From: Thermodesulfobacteriota bacterium
GTDB lineage: Bacteria > Desulfobacterota > DSM-4660 > Desulfatiglandales > Desulfatiglandaceae
Assembly (NCBI GenBank): GCA_028278625.1
Contig: JANQDY010000120.1
Span: 1 to 8,640, forward strand
DNA: 8,640 bases
Reading direction: 5' to 3'
Part shown: positions 1-6,365 of the stretch, in pieces
Layout: each line of letters opens with the position of its first letter
How positions within the stretch are numbered: position 1 is the stretch's first letter
The notes under the pieces: model-generated
The model's database searches: none
What the model saw: only the letters and a program-made list of their open reading frames with translations
Told to the model about the DNA's origin: nothing
Made by a program: the position numbers and the translations under genes

Positions 1-76
1 TGCGTCTTTGGAATCTCATTCGTTTTGCATCCAAATTACAAGAGTGGTGGCTCTATGTCATTTCAATATCTTGGGT

Positions 77-93
77 TGCGGGCGTAGCCCGCA
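77..93 (+). promoter_or_regulatory. Perfect hairpin just upstream of the kinase start
   Basis: Positions 77-83 and 87-93 form a perfect 7-bp GC-rich stem (TGCGGGC/GCCCGCA) around a three-base loop. It ends 13 bases before the kinase ATG at 107. No run of T follows, so it is a poor intrinsic terminator. It could be the end of an upstream element or a structure near a weak ribosome binding site (only AGG at 95-97). Role not known. Confidence 0.45.
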
Positions 94-106
94 TTAGGCA
101 TTAATT

Positions 107-2605
107 ATGCTAGAAAAACCTACCTATGAAGAATTGGAACAAAGGGTTCGAGAACTAGAGGGCTCGGAATCTGAACGCGAGAAGGCCGAAGCAAAATTTC
201 TCCATCAATCTGAAGTTTACAAAATGCTTTTGAGCCTGGCCTTTAAATTCATCGATGTTCACCTGACAGAAGTTGAAATCGCTATTAATCAGTCATTAGA
301 AGAGCTTGGCAAATTCGTGAATGCTGATAGAGCTTATATATTTGAATATGACTGGGACGAAGGTATTTGCAGGAATACTTTTGAATGGTGTGAAGACGAC
401 ATCCTCCCTCAAATGGAGAAATTGCAGAAAGTGCCCCTTCAGTCAATTCCGCAGTGGGTAGAATTCCACAAACGAGCCAAGACGATAAATATTTCAGATG
501 TCTTTGCTTTACCAGTAGAGGATGGGGTCAGACAAATTATAGAACCCCAAGGGATCTTAAGTCTTATTGCAATTCCAATAATAAAAGCGCAAGAATGCAT
601 CGGTTTTGTTGGTTTTGATTCTGTGAAGGAGCATCATACTTATTCTAATAAAGAAGAAGAACTTCTTTCTCTTTTTGCACGAATTATTGTTAACGTCAAC
701 GAACGCGAGCGGGCGGAGAAAGCCCTATACACTGAGCGCGAGCAACTGTTCGCACTCTTTGACAGCCTTGACCAGGTGATTTATGTCACCGATCTTCAGA
801 GTTACAAGGTCCTGTTCGCCAACCGGCATCTCATTAGACAATTGGGTCGAGACCCCGTGGGTGGTCTTTGTTACGACAAGTTTCAAAGCTTGGATCGCCC
901 CTGTGAATTTTGCACTAACGAAATTATTCTGCAGCGTAAAGGATCGGCCTACACCTGGGAGTATCACAATAGAGTTCTTGATAGATACTATTTGGTTACT
1001 GACAAAGTGATCAAATGGCCCGATGGCAGAGATGTGCGATTCGAGATTGCCATTGACATCACCGAGCTAAAGCGTACCGAGAAGTCGCTTCGCGAGAGCG
1101 AAGAGAAATATAGAGAACTCGCTGATGGCAATTTCGACATGGTCTTCTCCACCGATACTGAGGGCCATATCACCTATGTCTCTTCGGCATCGGAAAAGAT
1201 CTTCGGGCATAGACCTGAAGAAATGATCAGCAAACATTTTCTGACCTATTTGGCCCCTTCTGAAATGGCCAGGGTCACACAGGCGTTTTCGAAAAAACTT
1301 CAGGGAAAGGATGTTGAAATTATTCCCATGGAGGTTATCAAAAAAGACGGTGGTCATGCCCATGTAGAACTTAGCGCATCCCTCGTTTTAAAAGACGGAG
1401 TTCTGGTAGGAACTCAAGGAGTGATCAGAGACGTTACAGAGAAAATGCGGCTTGAAGGACAACTCAAACGAGCGCAGAAGATGGAGACATTTGGCCTCAT
1501 GGCAGGAGGAGTTGCTCATGATCTCAATAATATTCTGTCCGGGATTGTAAGCTACCCCGATCTGATCCTCATGGATCTTCCCGAAGACAGCCGACTCAGG
1601 GCGCCGTTGGAAACCATCAGGAAATCCGGGGAAAGAGCCGCAGCCGTTGTAACGGATCTTCTGACAGTAGCCAGGGGCGTGGTCAGCAAGAAAGAGGTCT
1701 TGAACCTAAACACCATTACTGAAGAATATTTGGCTTCTGCGGAGCACGGTAATCTGACACGGACGGAACCAACGGTCAGGTTCAAAACCAAGCTTGATCC
1801 TGATCTTCTGAATATTGTTGCGTCCCCCTCGCACATCAAGAAGAGTCTGATGAACCTTGTCGTCAACGCTGCGGAATCTATCGAGGTCACGGGTACGGTC
1901 GCCATATCTACCACGAACCGCTATCTGGATGAGCCATTGAAAGAATATGAGGATATAGAACAAGGCGAATACGTGGTGCTCACCGTAGCGGATGACGGAC
2001 CCGGAATCCCCCCAAAGGACCTTGAGCATATTTTCGAGCCCTTTTACACGAAGAAGAATATGGGTAGAAGTGGTACAGGGTTAGGGCTCGTAGTCGTATG
2101 GAATACAGTTCAAGACCATGATGGATATCTAAACGTAAAAAGCAGTGAAAAAGGCAGCGTATTTGATCTTTTCTTTCCGGCGACCAGACAGCAGACAGCG
2201 GCTGAAGAAAAAGAAATTCCCCCTGAACATTACCGAGGAAGCGGGGAGAAGATTTTGGTGGTTGACGATGAAGAGACACAACGAGAGATTGCGTGTTGGT
2301 TGCTGACCAAACTTGGTTTCAGACCCGAAGCCGTTTCAAGCGGCGAGGAGGCTATCAACTATCTAAAAGAGCATTCGGTGGATGTGGTGGTCCTCGATAT
2401 GATCATGCCCAAAGGGATCAATGGTCGTGAGACTTATGAGAAGATAAAAGAAATTCATCCGAACCAAAAGGCAATCATCGCCAGCGGCTATTCACCTACC
2501 AAAGATGTGAGGATTGCCCAAAGCCTGGGTGCCGGCGCCTACGTTCAAAAACCTTACACGCTGGATAAGATCGGCCTTGCCATTAAAGAAGAATTGGGGA
2601 AATAG
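107..2605 (+). CDS. Hybrid sensor histidine kinase (GAF-PAS-PAS-HisKA-HATPase-REC)
   Basis: This 832-residue protein senses a signal, autophosphorylates on histidine and passes phosphate to its own receiver domain. Domain order: an N-terminal coiled coil (about 5-35), a GAF domain (about 50-200), a PAS domain (about 212-322) with Cys255, Cys266 and Cys269, a second PAS (about 332-445), HisKA with phosphoacceptor His471 in the motif VAHDLNN, and HATPase with N box Asn587, G1 box DDGPGI (629-634), F box FEPFYT (643-648) and G2 box GTGLGL (656-661). The C-terminal receiver has acidic Asp720/Asp721, phosphoacceptor Asp764, Ser793 and Lys815. No membrane segment or signal peptide is visible, so it should be cytoplasmic. 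The N-terminal style is common in Desulfobacterota. No DNA-binding output domain or separate regulator is adjacent, so the phosphate target is unknown. The start at 107 has a weak ribosome site, but the coiled coil begins at once and supports it. The ligand cannot be told. Confidence 0.95.
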   Translation: MLEKPTYEELEQRVRELEGSESEREKAEAKFLHQSEVYKMLLSLAFKFIDVHLTEVEIAINQSLEELGKFVNADRAYIFEYDWDEGICRNTFEWCEDDILPQMEKLQKVPLQSIPQWVEFHKRAKTINISDVFALPVEDGVRQIIEPQGILSLIAIPIIKAQECIGFVGFDSVKEHHTYSNKEEELLSLFARIIVNVNERERAEKALYTEREQLFALFDSLDQVIYVTDLQSYKVLFANRHLIRQLGRDPVGGLCYDKFQSLDRPCEFCTNEIILQRKGSAYTWEYHNRVLDRYYLVTDKVIKWPDGRDVRFEIAIDITELKRTEKSLRESEEKYRELADGNFDMVFSTDTEGHITYVSSASEKIFGHRPEEMISKHFLTYLAPSEMARVTQAFSKKLQGKDVEIIPMEVIKKDGGHAHVELSASLVLKDGVLVGTQGVIRDVTEKMRLEGQLKRAQKMETFGLMAGGVAHDLNNILSGIVSYPDLILMDLPEDSRLRAPLETIRKSGERAAAVVTDLLTVARGVVSKKEVLNLNTITEEYLASAEHGNLTRTEPTVRFKTKLDPDLLNIVASPSHIKKSLMNLVVNAAESIEVTGTVAISTTNRYLDEPLKEYEDIEQGEYVVLTVADDGPGIPPKDLEHIFEPFYTKKNMGRSGTGLGLVVVWNTVQDHDGYLNVKSSEKGSVFDLFFPATRQQTAAEEKEIPPEHYRGSGEKILVVDDEETQREIACWLLTKLGFRPEAVSSGEEAINYLKEHSVDVVVLDMIMPKGINGRETYEKIKEIHPNQKAIIASGYSPTKDVRIAQSLGAGAYVQKPYTLDKIGLAIKEELGK

Positions 2606-2630
2606 TGGTTCTCATGGCATTTTACCTCGA

Positions 2631-2704
2631 TGCTGGGCTAAAAAGAATGGAGCACGGATCTGTCACGCCGGAGGTCGCGAGTTCGAGTCTCATCGTCCGC
2701 ATCA
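2631..2704 (+). pseudogene. tRNA-Asp-like fragment (3' half), possible attachment-site remnant
   Basis: From about 2655 to 2701 the sequence follows the 3' half of a bacterial tRNA-Asp. The anticodon loop is CTGTCAC (2660-2666) with anticodon GTC at 2662-2664. A five-base variable region follows at 2672-2676, then a T loop TTCGAGT (2682-2688) and an acceptor-like strand CGTCCGC (2694-2700). It is not an intact gene. The anticodon stem has two mismatches plus a G-T pair. The T stem has one mismatch plus a G-T pair. No upstream 5' acceptor strand complements CGTCCGC. TCA replaces the usual CCA. A D-stem-like GAGC remains at 2650-2653. It starts 26 bases past the kinase stop. Such 3' tRNA ends are typical leftovers of integration into a tRNA gene, but no second copy is seen in this window. 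Confidence 0.6.
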
Positions 2705-2751
2705 ATTTTAAGGTTCTCTATTATTTAAAATGACGAGAGAAAACCTGAAGA

Positions 2752-2978
2752 ATGGCCAGGCTCAAATGTCATTCCGAAAAAACGTTGCTGTGGGTAGATG
2801 TTGACGTAACCACAAGTCTTGTGTCATCCAGAAAACCGCCAGGTTCATGCATCTTCCAACCCCCGGTCTGGTGCTTCCCGATGAGGATATCACAGGTATC
2901 CGGCTGGGAGAAATCGTTTTAGATATGCATTCCGACAAAATTGTGGGATGGCTTCATGAGACGCAAAAATCAGTTTGA
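2752..2978 (+). pseudogene. Possible small frameshifted ORF, function unknown
   Basis: Two overlapping reading frames together give a coherent short protein. The first opens with ATG at 2752 (MARLKCHSEKTLLWVDVDV...) after a purine-rich GAAGA and runs in frame to TAG at 2920-2922. The second contains ATG 2847 (MHLPTPGLVLPDEDITGI...) and ends with TGA at 2976-2978. A shift of frame around 2835-2860 would join them into about 75 residues. The tail EIVLDMHSDKIVGW faintly resembles DUF2283-type proteins, but this is not a firm match. It may be a remnant or chance. It is the only gene-like stretch in the 2606-3142 gap. Confidence 0.25.
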
Positions 2979-3011
2979 GCCATAATCTGGAAATGTGGCT
3001 CATCTAGCCAC
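2976..3011. repeat. Mutually exclusive inverted repeats
   Basis: TGAGCCA (2976-2982) pairs perfectly with TGGCTCA (2996-3002). The overlapping GTGGCT (2995-3000) pairs perfectly with AGCCAC (3006-3011). Both stems cannot form at once. Read on the minus strand, the first stem is followed after five bases by a short T run (ATTTTTG), so it could be a weak terminator for the minus-strand operon, whose last stop lies about 130 bases upstream in that direction. No strong GC stem with an adjacent U tract is present. Confidence 0.4.
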
Positions 3012-3044
3012 CCGCTTCCACCTGATGTATCAGATATATTTAGA

Positions 3045-3102
3045 GGTCGCCGCCCCAGTCATATTACGTGAGCAGGAATGGGAAACAGGACTTTACGCGA
3101 CC
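3045..3102. repeat. Long-range inverted repeat downstream of the diaphorase operon
   Basis: GGTCGC (3045-3050) pairs with GCGACC (3097-3102), and inside it AGTC (3057-3060) pairs with GACT (3089-3092), leaving a purine-rich apical loop. It lies just beyond the stop of the last minus-strand gene (3143). It may fold at the 3' end of that mRNA or be an element remnant. The pairing is modest and could be chance. Confidence 0.3.
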
Positions 3103-3142
3103 GCTCCCATCCTCCACTCAATCATTTCTTCTTTGCGTAATT

Positions 3143-3856
3143 TTATGCCCGTGCTCTGCCCCGGGTTCCCAGGTCATAGCGCTGGCATTGAAATCCTTCT
3201 CCGAAATCGCACCAAACGCAAACGCCCGGAGTCTCTTCAATAAAATCCATTTTGGCTTCGCATTTGCTGCAAAGGTATTCATCCCCTGTTTTCATGGGAC
3301 CATCACAAGGAACCATGGTCATGGGGCACAGATCGATGCATCGGCCACATTCATTGCAGAGTTCGGTTTTCAGGTTGAAGGGTATTTCTACGTGGCGGTC
3401 TTTGCCCCGCCCCACAAAAGTGAGGGGCCTGACCCCCAAGGTTCCGGGACAGACGCGGACACAACGCCCGCACAGAATGCAGGTGCTGTTGTGGAATTGA
3501 TACCGTACGTCCCGAACTCCGCACCGTTTGGCGATGTCTTGAACCGCACGGGAATTGGGCGCTTCCGCAACCAGCAGTTCCGCGATGTTGCGACGCAGTT
3601 TTATGATTTTGTCCGTATTACTTCGGATCACCATGCCCTCCTTTACCCGAAGCGTACAGGAGGTGGTTATTTTAGAACGGCCGTTTATAACATGCTCAAC
3701 GATACAGAGCCGGCAGGCGCCGATGTCCTCCACATAGGGTACCCGGCACAGGTGGGGAATGCAGATGCCGGAATCGAGTGCGGCATCCAAAACGCTGATC
3801 CCCTTGGGGACCTCAATGGACATTCCGTCGATATCGATATTCACATACTGAGTCAT
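3143..3856 (-). CDS. NuoG/HoxU-like iron-sulfur subunit of a soluble NAD-linked diaphorase
   Basis: This 237-residue cytoplasmic electron-transfer protein corresponds to the N-terminal part of NuoG and of HndD-type hydrogenase subunits. An N-terminal ferredoxin fold has the [2Fe-2S] ligand pattern Cys37-x10-Cys48-x2-Cys51-x15-Cys67. Two classical [4Fe-4S] motifs follow: Cys126/129/132/136 and Cys167/170/173/177. The H-x3-C-x2-C-x5-C motif normally lying between these regions is absent; residues 95-122 carry only Cys112. The C-terminus adds five more cysteines (196, 199, 213, 216, 224), perhaps a zinc ribbon or an extra cluster. There is no H-cluster or molybdopterin domain, so it is not itself a hydrogenase or formate dehydrogenase. 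ATG at 3854-3856 is preceded by GAGAGGTGA and lies 12 bases after the NuoF-like stop, so the genes are co-transcribed and probably translated together. Similar trios occur as NuoEFG-like BamGHI modules and as parts of hydrogenase or formate dehydrogenase complexes. Which one applies is not known. Confidence 0.88.
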   Translation of the reverse strand: MTQYVNIDIDGMSIEVPKGISVLDAALDSGICIPHLCRVPYVEDIGACRLCIVEHVINGRSKITTSCTLRVKEGMVIRSNTDKIIKLRRNIAELLVAEAPNSRAVQDIAKRCGVRDVRYQFHNSTCILCGRCVRVCPGTLGVRPLTFVGRGKDRHVEIPFNLKTELCNECGRCIDLCPMTMVPCDGPMKTGDEYLCSKCEAKMDFIEETPGVCVWCDFGEGFQCQRYDLGTRGRARA

Positions 3857-3868
3857 TGCTCACCTCTC

Positions 3869-5719
3869 TTAGCGAACTTCAATTGCGTCGAATTTGCAGC
3901 TGCTTTTGCAGATGCCACATTTTTCACACAAGACCAGGTCAATTTCATGGGGCTGTTTTTTTTCGCCCCTGACCGCTTCGTGAGGGCATTCCTTCATGCA
4001 GACGCCGCAGCCCGTACATTTTTCCGGGTTGATCCAATAAGTGATCAGGGCTTGGCAAACTCCGGCGGGACATTTGTGTTCATGGATGTGGGCGTCATAT
4101 TCATCCCGAAAATAGCGCAGGGTGGAAAGCACCGGATTGGCCGCTGTCTTTCCCAATGCGCACAGGGATGCTTCACTGACGGTCCAGGCCAGATCTTCCA
4201 GGAGATCGATGTCCTCGGGCTTACCGCGGCCCTCCGTAATATTCGTTACGATTTCCAGCATTCGATCGATTCCCAGGCGACAGGGCACGCATTTTCCACA
4301 GGACTCATCTTGAAGAAACGTCAAGAAATACTTGGCAACATCCACCATGCAAGTGTCTTCATCCATCACCACGATGCCGCCGGAACCCACCATGGATCCC
4401 GCTTCGTCAAGGGCCTCGAAATCCAGAGGCAGATAAAGTTTGTCAAGGGGCAAGCATCCACCGGAGGGTCCTCCGGTCTGAACGGCGCGCACCTCTTTGC
4501 CTGACGGTCCTCCGCCGATATCGAACACCACTTTTTCAAGGGTCGTCCCCATGGGGACTTCCACCAAACCGGTGTTTTTGATGTGACCCGTCAGCGCCAG
4601 AATCTTGGTGCCCTTGCTGTTCCGGGTCCCTTTGCCGGCAAACCATTCGGCTCCGCTTTGCATTATGGACGGCACATTGGCCCAGGTTTCCACGTTGTTT
4701 AAAACCGTAGGCTTGTGCCAAAGCCCGTCCGTTACGGAATGGACGTCCTTGGGGTGGGGTTCTCCCACCTTTCCTTCCAGGGAGGCCATCAGGGCCGTTG
4801 ACTCACCGCAGACAAAAGCGCCGCCGCCCCGGGCCGTTTCAACGTCAAAGGAAAACACTGTTCCAAAGATATTCTCTCCCAGAATCCCTATTTCCCTGGC
4901 CTGCTCAATGGCCTTGCGAATGTGCTTAACCGCCAGGGGATATTCATTCCGCACATATACATAGCCTTTCCAGGCGCCCACCGCCCAGGCACCGATCATC
5001 ATCCCTTCAAGCACCAGATGGGGGTTCCCCTCCAACACACTACGGTCCATATAGGCACCGGGATCCCCTTCATCGGCGTTGCAGATCACATATTTTTCAT
5101 CTCCGGGTGCTCCACTGCATTGGGCCCATTTGCGGCCCGTGGGAAATCCTGCGCCGCCTCGGCCTCTCAATCCGGAGTCTTTGATTTCCTCGATTACCGC
5201 TTCAGGAGAAATGCCAGACAGCACTTTTGTGATGCTCGAATAACCGCCGATGGCAATGTAATCTTCGATGCTTAAGGGATCCAAACGGCGGTTTTGAGCC
5301 AATAACTGCCGGTCCTGAGCCTGGTAGAAGGGGATATCTGATTCCCTCTGAATGATTTTCCCTGAAACCGGATCCGTATAAAGGAGTCGTTCGATCATCT
5401 GGTCCTTGCCAACGGTTTCCCGGACGATTTCCTCGGCATCCTCCGGAGATACATGGCAGTAGAAGGTGTTTTCGGGTTCCACCACGAGAATGGGACCCTG
5501 TTCACAAAAGCCGTGGCATCCTGTGGCGCGTACCAGGGTATCCGTTGCAAATCCCTGTTTCACCAGTTCCGACTGGATGCGGTCAATCACATCCCTGGCG
5601 CGTGAGGTCTGACATCCCGTGCCGCCGCACAGGATCAGGGTTTTTCGATAGCTTTTCCGAAAGTTTTGCAGTTTCCGTCGAAGGGTTTCCAGATCATTGA
5701 TGGTGTTGATTTTGTTCAT
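3869..5719 (-). CDS. NuoF-like NADH-binding flavoprotein subunit with extra ferredoxin domains
   Basis: This 616-residue subunit is expected to exchange hydride between NAD(H) and FMN and pass electrons to Fe-S clusters. Residues 25-105 are a thioredoxin-like [2Fe-2S] domain (Cys31, Cys36, Cys68, Cys72). The NuoF core follows, with the FMN/NADH loop GRGGAGFPTG (186-195), NADEGDPGAY (214-223), an SLBB-type region (about 375-460) and the [4Fe-4S] ligands Cys474, Cys477, Cys480 and Cys520. The C-terminus carries two [4Fe-4S] motifs, Cys568/571/574/578 and Cys598/601/604/608, plus Cys550 and Cys555. This is the HndC/HydB/BamH-type layout, longer than complex I NuoF (about 440 residues). The start is placed at 5719 because GGAGGGGGA sits 7-8 bases upstream; the frame stays open to an ATG at 5782, which would add 21 unlikely residues inside the upstream gene. 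It overlaps the NuoE-like gene by 26 bases, a sign of translational coupling. No transmembrane segments are seen. Confidence 0.93.
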   Translation of the reverse strand: MNKINTINDLETLRRKLQNFRKSYRKTLILCGGTGCQTSRARDVIDRIQSELVKQGFATDTLVRATGCHGFCEQGPILVVEPENTFYCHVSPEDAEEIVRETVGKDQMIERLLYTDPVSGKIIQRESDIPFYQAQDRQLLAQNRRLDPLSIEDYIAIGGYSSITKVLSGISPEAVIEEIKDSGLRGRGGAGFPTGRKWAQCSGAPGDEKYVICNADEGDPGAYMDRSVLEGNPHLVLEGMMIGAWAVGAWKGYVYVRNEYPLAVKHIRKAIEQAREIGILGENIFGTVFSFDVETARGGGAFVCGESTALMASLEGKVGEPHPKDVHSVTDGLWHKPTVLNNVETWANVPSIMQSGAEWFAGKGTRNSKGTKILALTGHIKNTGLVEVPMGTTLEKVVFDIGGGPSGKEVRAVQTGGPSGGCLPLDKLYLPLDFEALDEAGSMVGSGGIVVMDEDTCMVDVAKYFLTFLQDESCGKCVPCRLGIDRMLEIVTNITEGRGKPEDIDLLEDLAWTVSEASLCALGKTAANPVLSTLRYFRDEYDAHIHEHKCPAGVCQALITYWINPEKCTGCGVCMKECPHEAVRGEKKQPHEIDLVLCEKCGICKSSCKFDAIEVR

Positions 5720-6194
5720 GCAAATCCCCCTCCGTCGATGAATGGCTGAGTTTATGGATGAGCTTACGTACTTTTCCGGCATTCATATGGTGATAGGACG
5801 AACCGTTTTCCGTCACAACGGGTCCCAAGGCGCAGGCACCCAGACAATTCACCTGCTCGATGGTGAAGAGACCGTCCGGAGTCATTTCATTGGGGGCAAC
5901 GCCCAATTGGCCCGTAGCCTGATTGAGAACCATTTTAGCGCCTCGTACATGGCACGCCGTTCCCGTGCAAACGGTGAGCACGTTTTTGCCACGGGGTTTC
6001 AACGAAAAGGCCTTGTAGAAGGAGGCAACGGCATAGACCTCCGTAAGGGGCACTCCCAGCGCTTTGGATATTTGCCGCATGGATGATGGAGAAATGTATC
6101 CCTCCTGAGCTTGAACATCTTGAAGCACTTCAATGAGCTGATGGGGTTGACTCTTGCGCCCCTCCAGGATTTCCGCAAGTTTCGATTCCGACAT
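5694..6194 (-). CDS. NuoE-like thioredoxin-fold [2Fe-2S] subunit
   Basis: This 166-residue subunit is the small partner of the NuoF-like flavoprotein and carries one [2Fe-2S] cluster. The N-terminal half is the helical NuoE region with the conserved segment VYAVASFYKAF (53-63). The ligands are Cys76 and Cys81 (C-x4-C) and Cys117 and Cys121 (C-x3-C), the standard NuoE pattern. Length matches NuoE and HndA-type proteins (about 150-170). It is the first gene of the minus-strand operon. The start at 6194 has GGGAGGG a few bases upstream. The last 26 bases overlap the next gene's start, and the histidine- and glutamine-rich tail (HEQNQHHQ) seems to be a by-product of that overlap. It acts in the cytoplasm as part of an NAD(H)-linked electron-transfer complex. 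Confidence 0.93.
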   Translation of the reverse strand: MSESKLAEILEGRKSQPHQLIEVLQDVQAQEGYISPSSMRQISKALGVPLTEVYAVASFYKAFSLKPRGKNVLTVCTGTACHVRGAKMVLNQATGQLGVAPNEMTPDGLFTIEQVNCLGACALGPVVTENGSSYHHMNAGKVRKLIHKLSHSSTEGDLHEQNQHHQ

Positions 6195-6282
6195 ATAGCC
6201 CTCCCTTTGATTGGCTTTTTTAGTTGACAGGGCGCAGGATATTGGTCAGGATACCTTCCGTAAAGACAATAAAAGTACACCA

Positions 6283-6311
6283 TTAATACCTATTTAATAT
6301 AGGCCTTACAA
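6283..6311 (-). promoter_or_regulatory. Putative sigma-70-type promoter for the diaphorase operon
   Basis: On the minus strand, TTGTAA (plus 6306-6311) and TATTAA (plus 6283-6288) are separated by exactly 17 bases, each matching the consensus at four of six positions. It lies about 90 bases before the NuoE-like start. The region is AT-rich, so chance matches are likely. Confidence 0.35.
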
Positions 6312-6320
6312 GGACCTATA
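6298..6320. promoter_or_regulatory. Dyad-symmetric operator candidate
   Basis: TATAGG (6298-6303) mirrors CCTATA (6315-6320), and CCTT (6304-6307) mirrors AAGG (6310-6313). This gives a ten-base arm interrupted only by one unpaired A at 6314. It sits in the middle of the divergent spacer, its right arm shared with one of the phased repeats, as expected for a dimeric regulator site. Confidence 0.5.
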
Positions 6321-6324
6321 TAAT
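6319..6324 (+). promoter_or_regulatory. Putative -10 element for the LuxR-type regulator gene
   Basis: TATAAT is a perfect -10 consensus located 42 bases before the regulator's ATG. No good -35 lies at the usual distance, so the promoter may need an activator. It lies between and partly within the phased repeats, so the regulator may control its own gene. Confidence 0.4.
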
Positions 6325-6365
6325 ACCTATTTAATACCTATTGCCCGACCGATAAGAGGAAATCC

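Larger units (their letters stand above)
6284..6341. repeat. Helically phased ACCTAT repeats in the divergent control region
   Basis: ACCTAT occurs at 6288, 6314, 6325 and 6336. The last three start exactly 11 bp apart, about one helical turn, so they face the same side of the DNA. Three copies extend to TAATACCTAT (6284, 6321, 6332), and the 16-base word TAATACCTATTTAATA is found twice (6284-6299 and 6321-6336). They lie between the diaphorase operon and the LuxR-type regulator and overlap both putative promoters. They are likely binding sites, most simply for the neighbouring regulator, but this is inference. Confidence 0.6.

Noticed and set aside
2631..2704. An intact tRNA-Asp gene
   Set aside because: No 5' acceptor strand pairs with CGTCCGC, the anticodon and T stems have mismatches, and the D arm cannot be folded normally.
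3068..4504. A 478-codon open frame on the plus strand over the diaphorase genes
   Set aside because: It is antisense to the NuoG-like and NuoF-like genes, whose Fe-S motifs are unmistakable, and its translation shows no domain.
5717..5782. Upstream ATG at 5782 as start of the NuoF-like gene
   Set aside because: It would overlap the NuoE-like gene by 89 bases and add residues unlike the family, while ATG 5719 has a strong GGAGGGGGA ribosome site.
6224..6254. TTGACA at 6224 as a plus-strand -35 box
   Set aside because: No acceptable -10 lies 16-18 bases downstream, and it is far from the regulator start.
6284..6341. A CRISPR array or plasmid-type iterons
   Set aside because: The units are only about 10 bases with no spacers of constant length, no cas or rep gene is nearby, and the position between divergent genes fits operator sites better.
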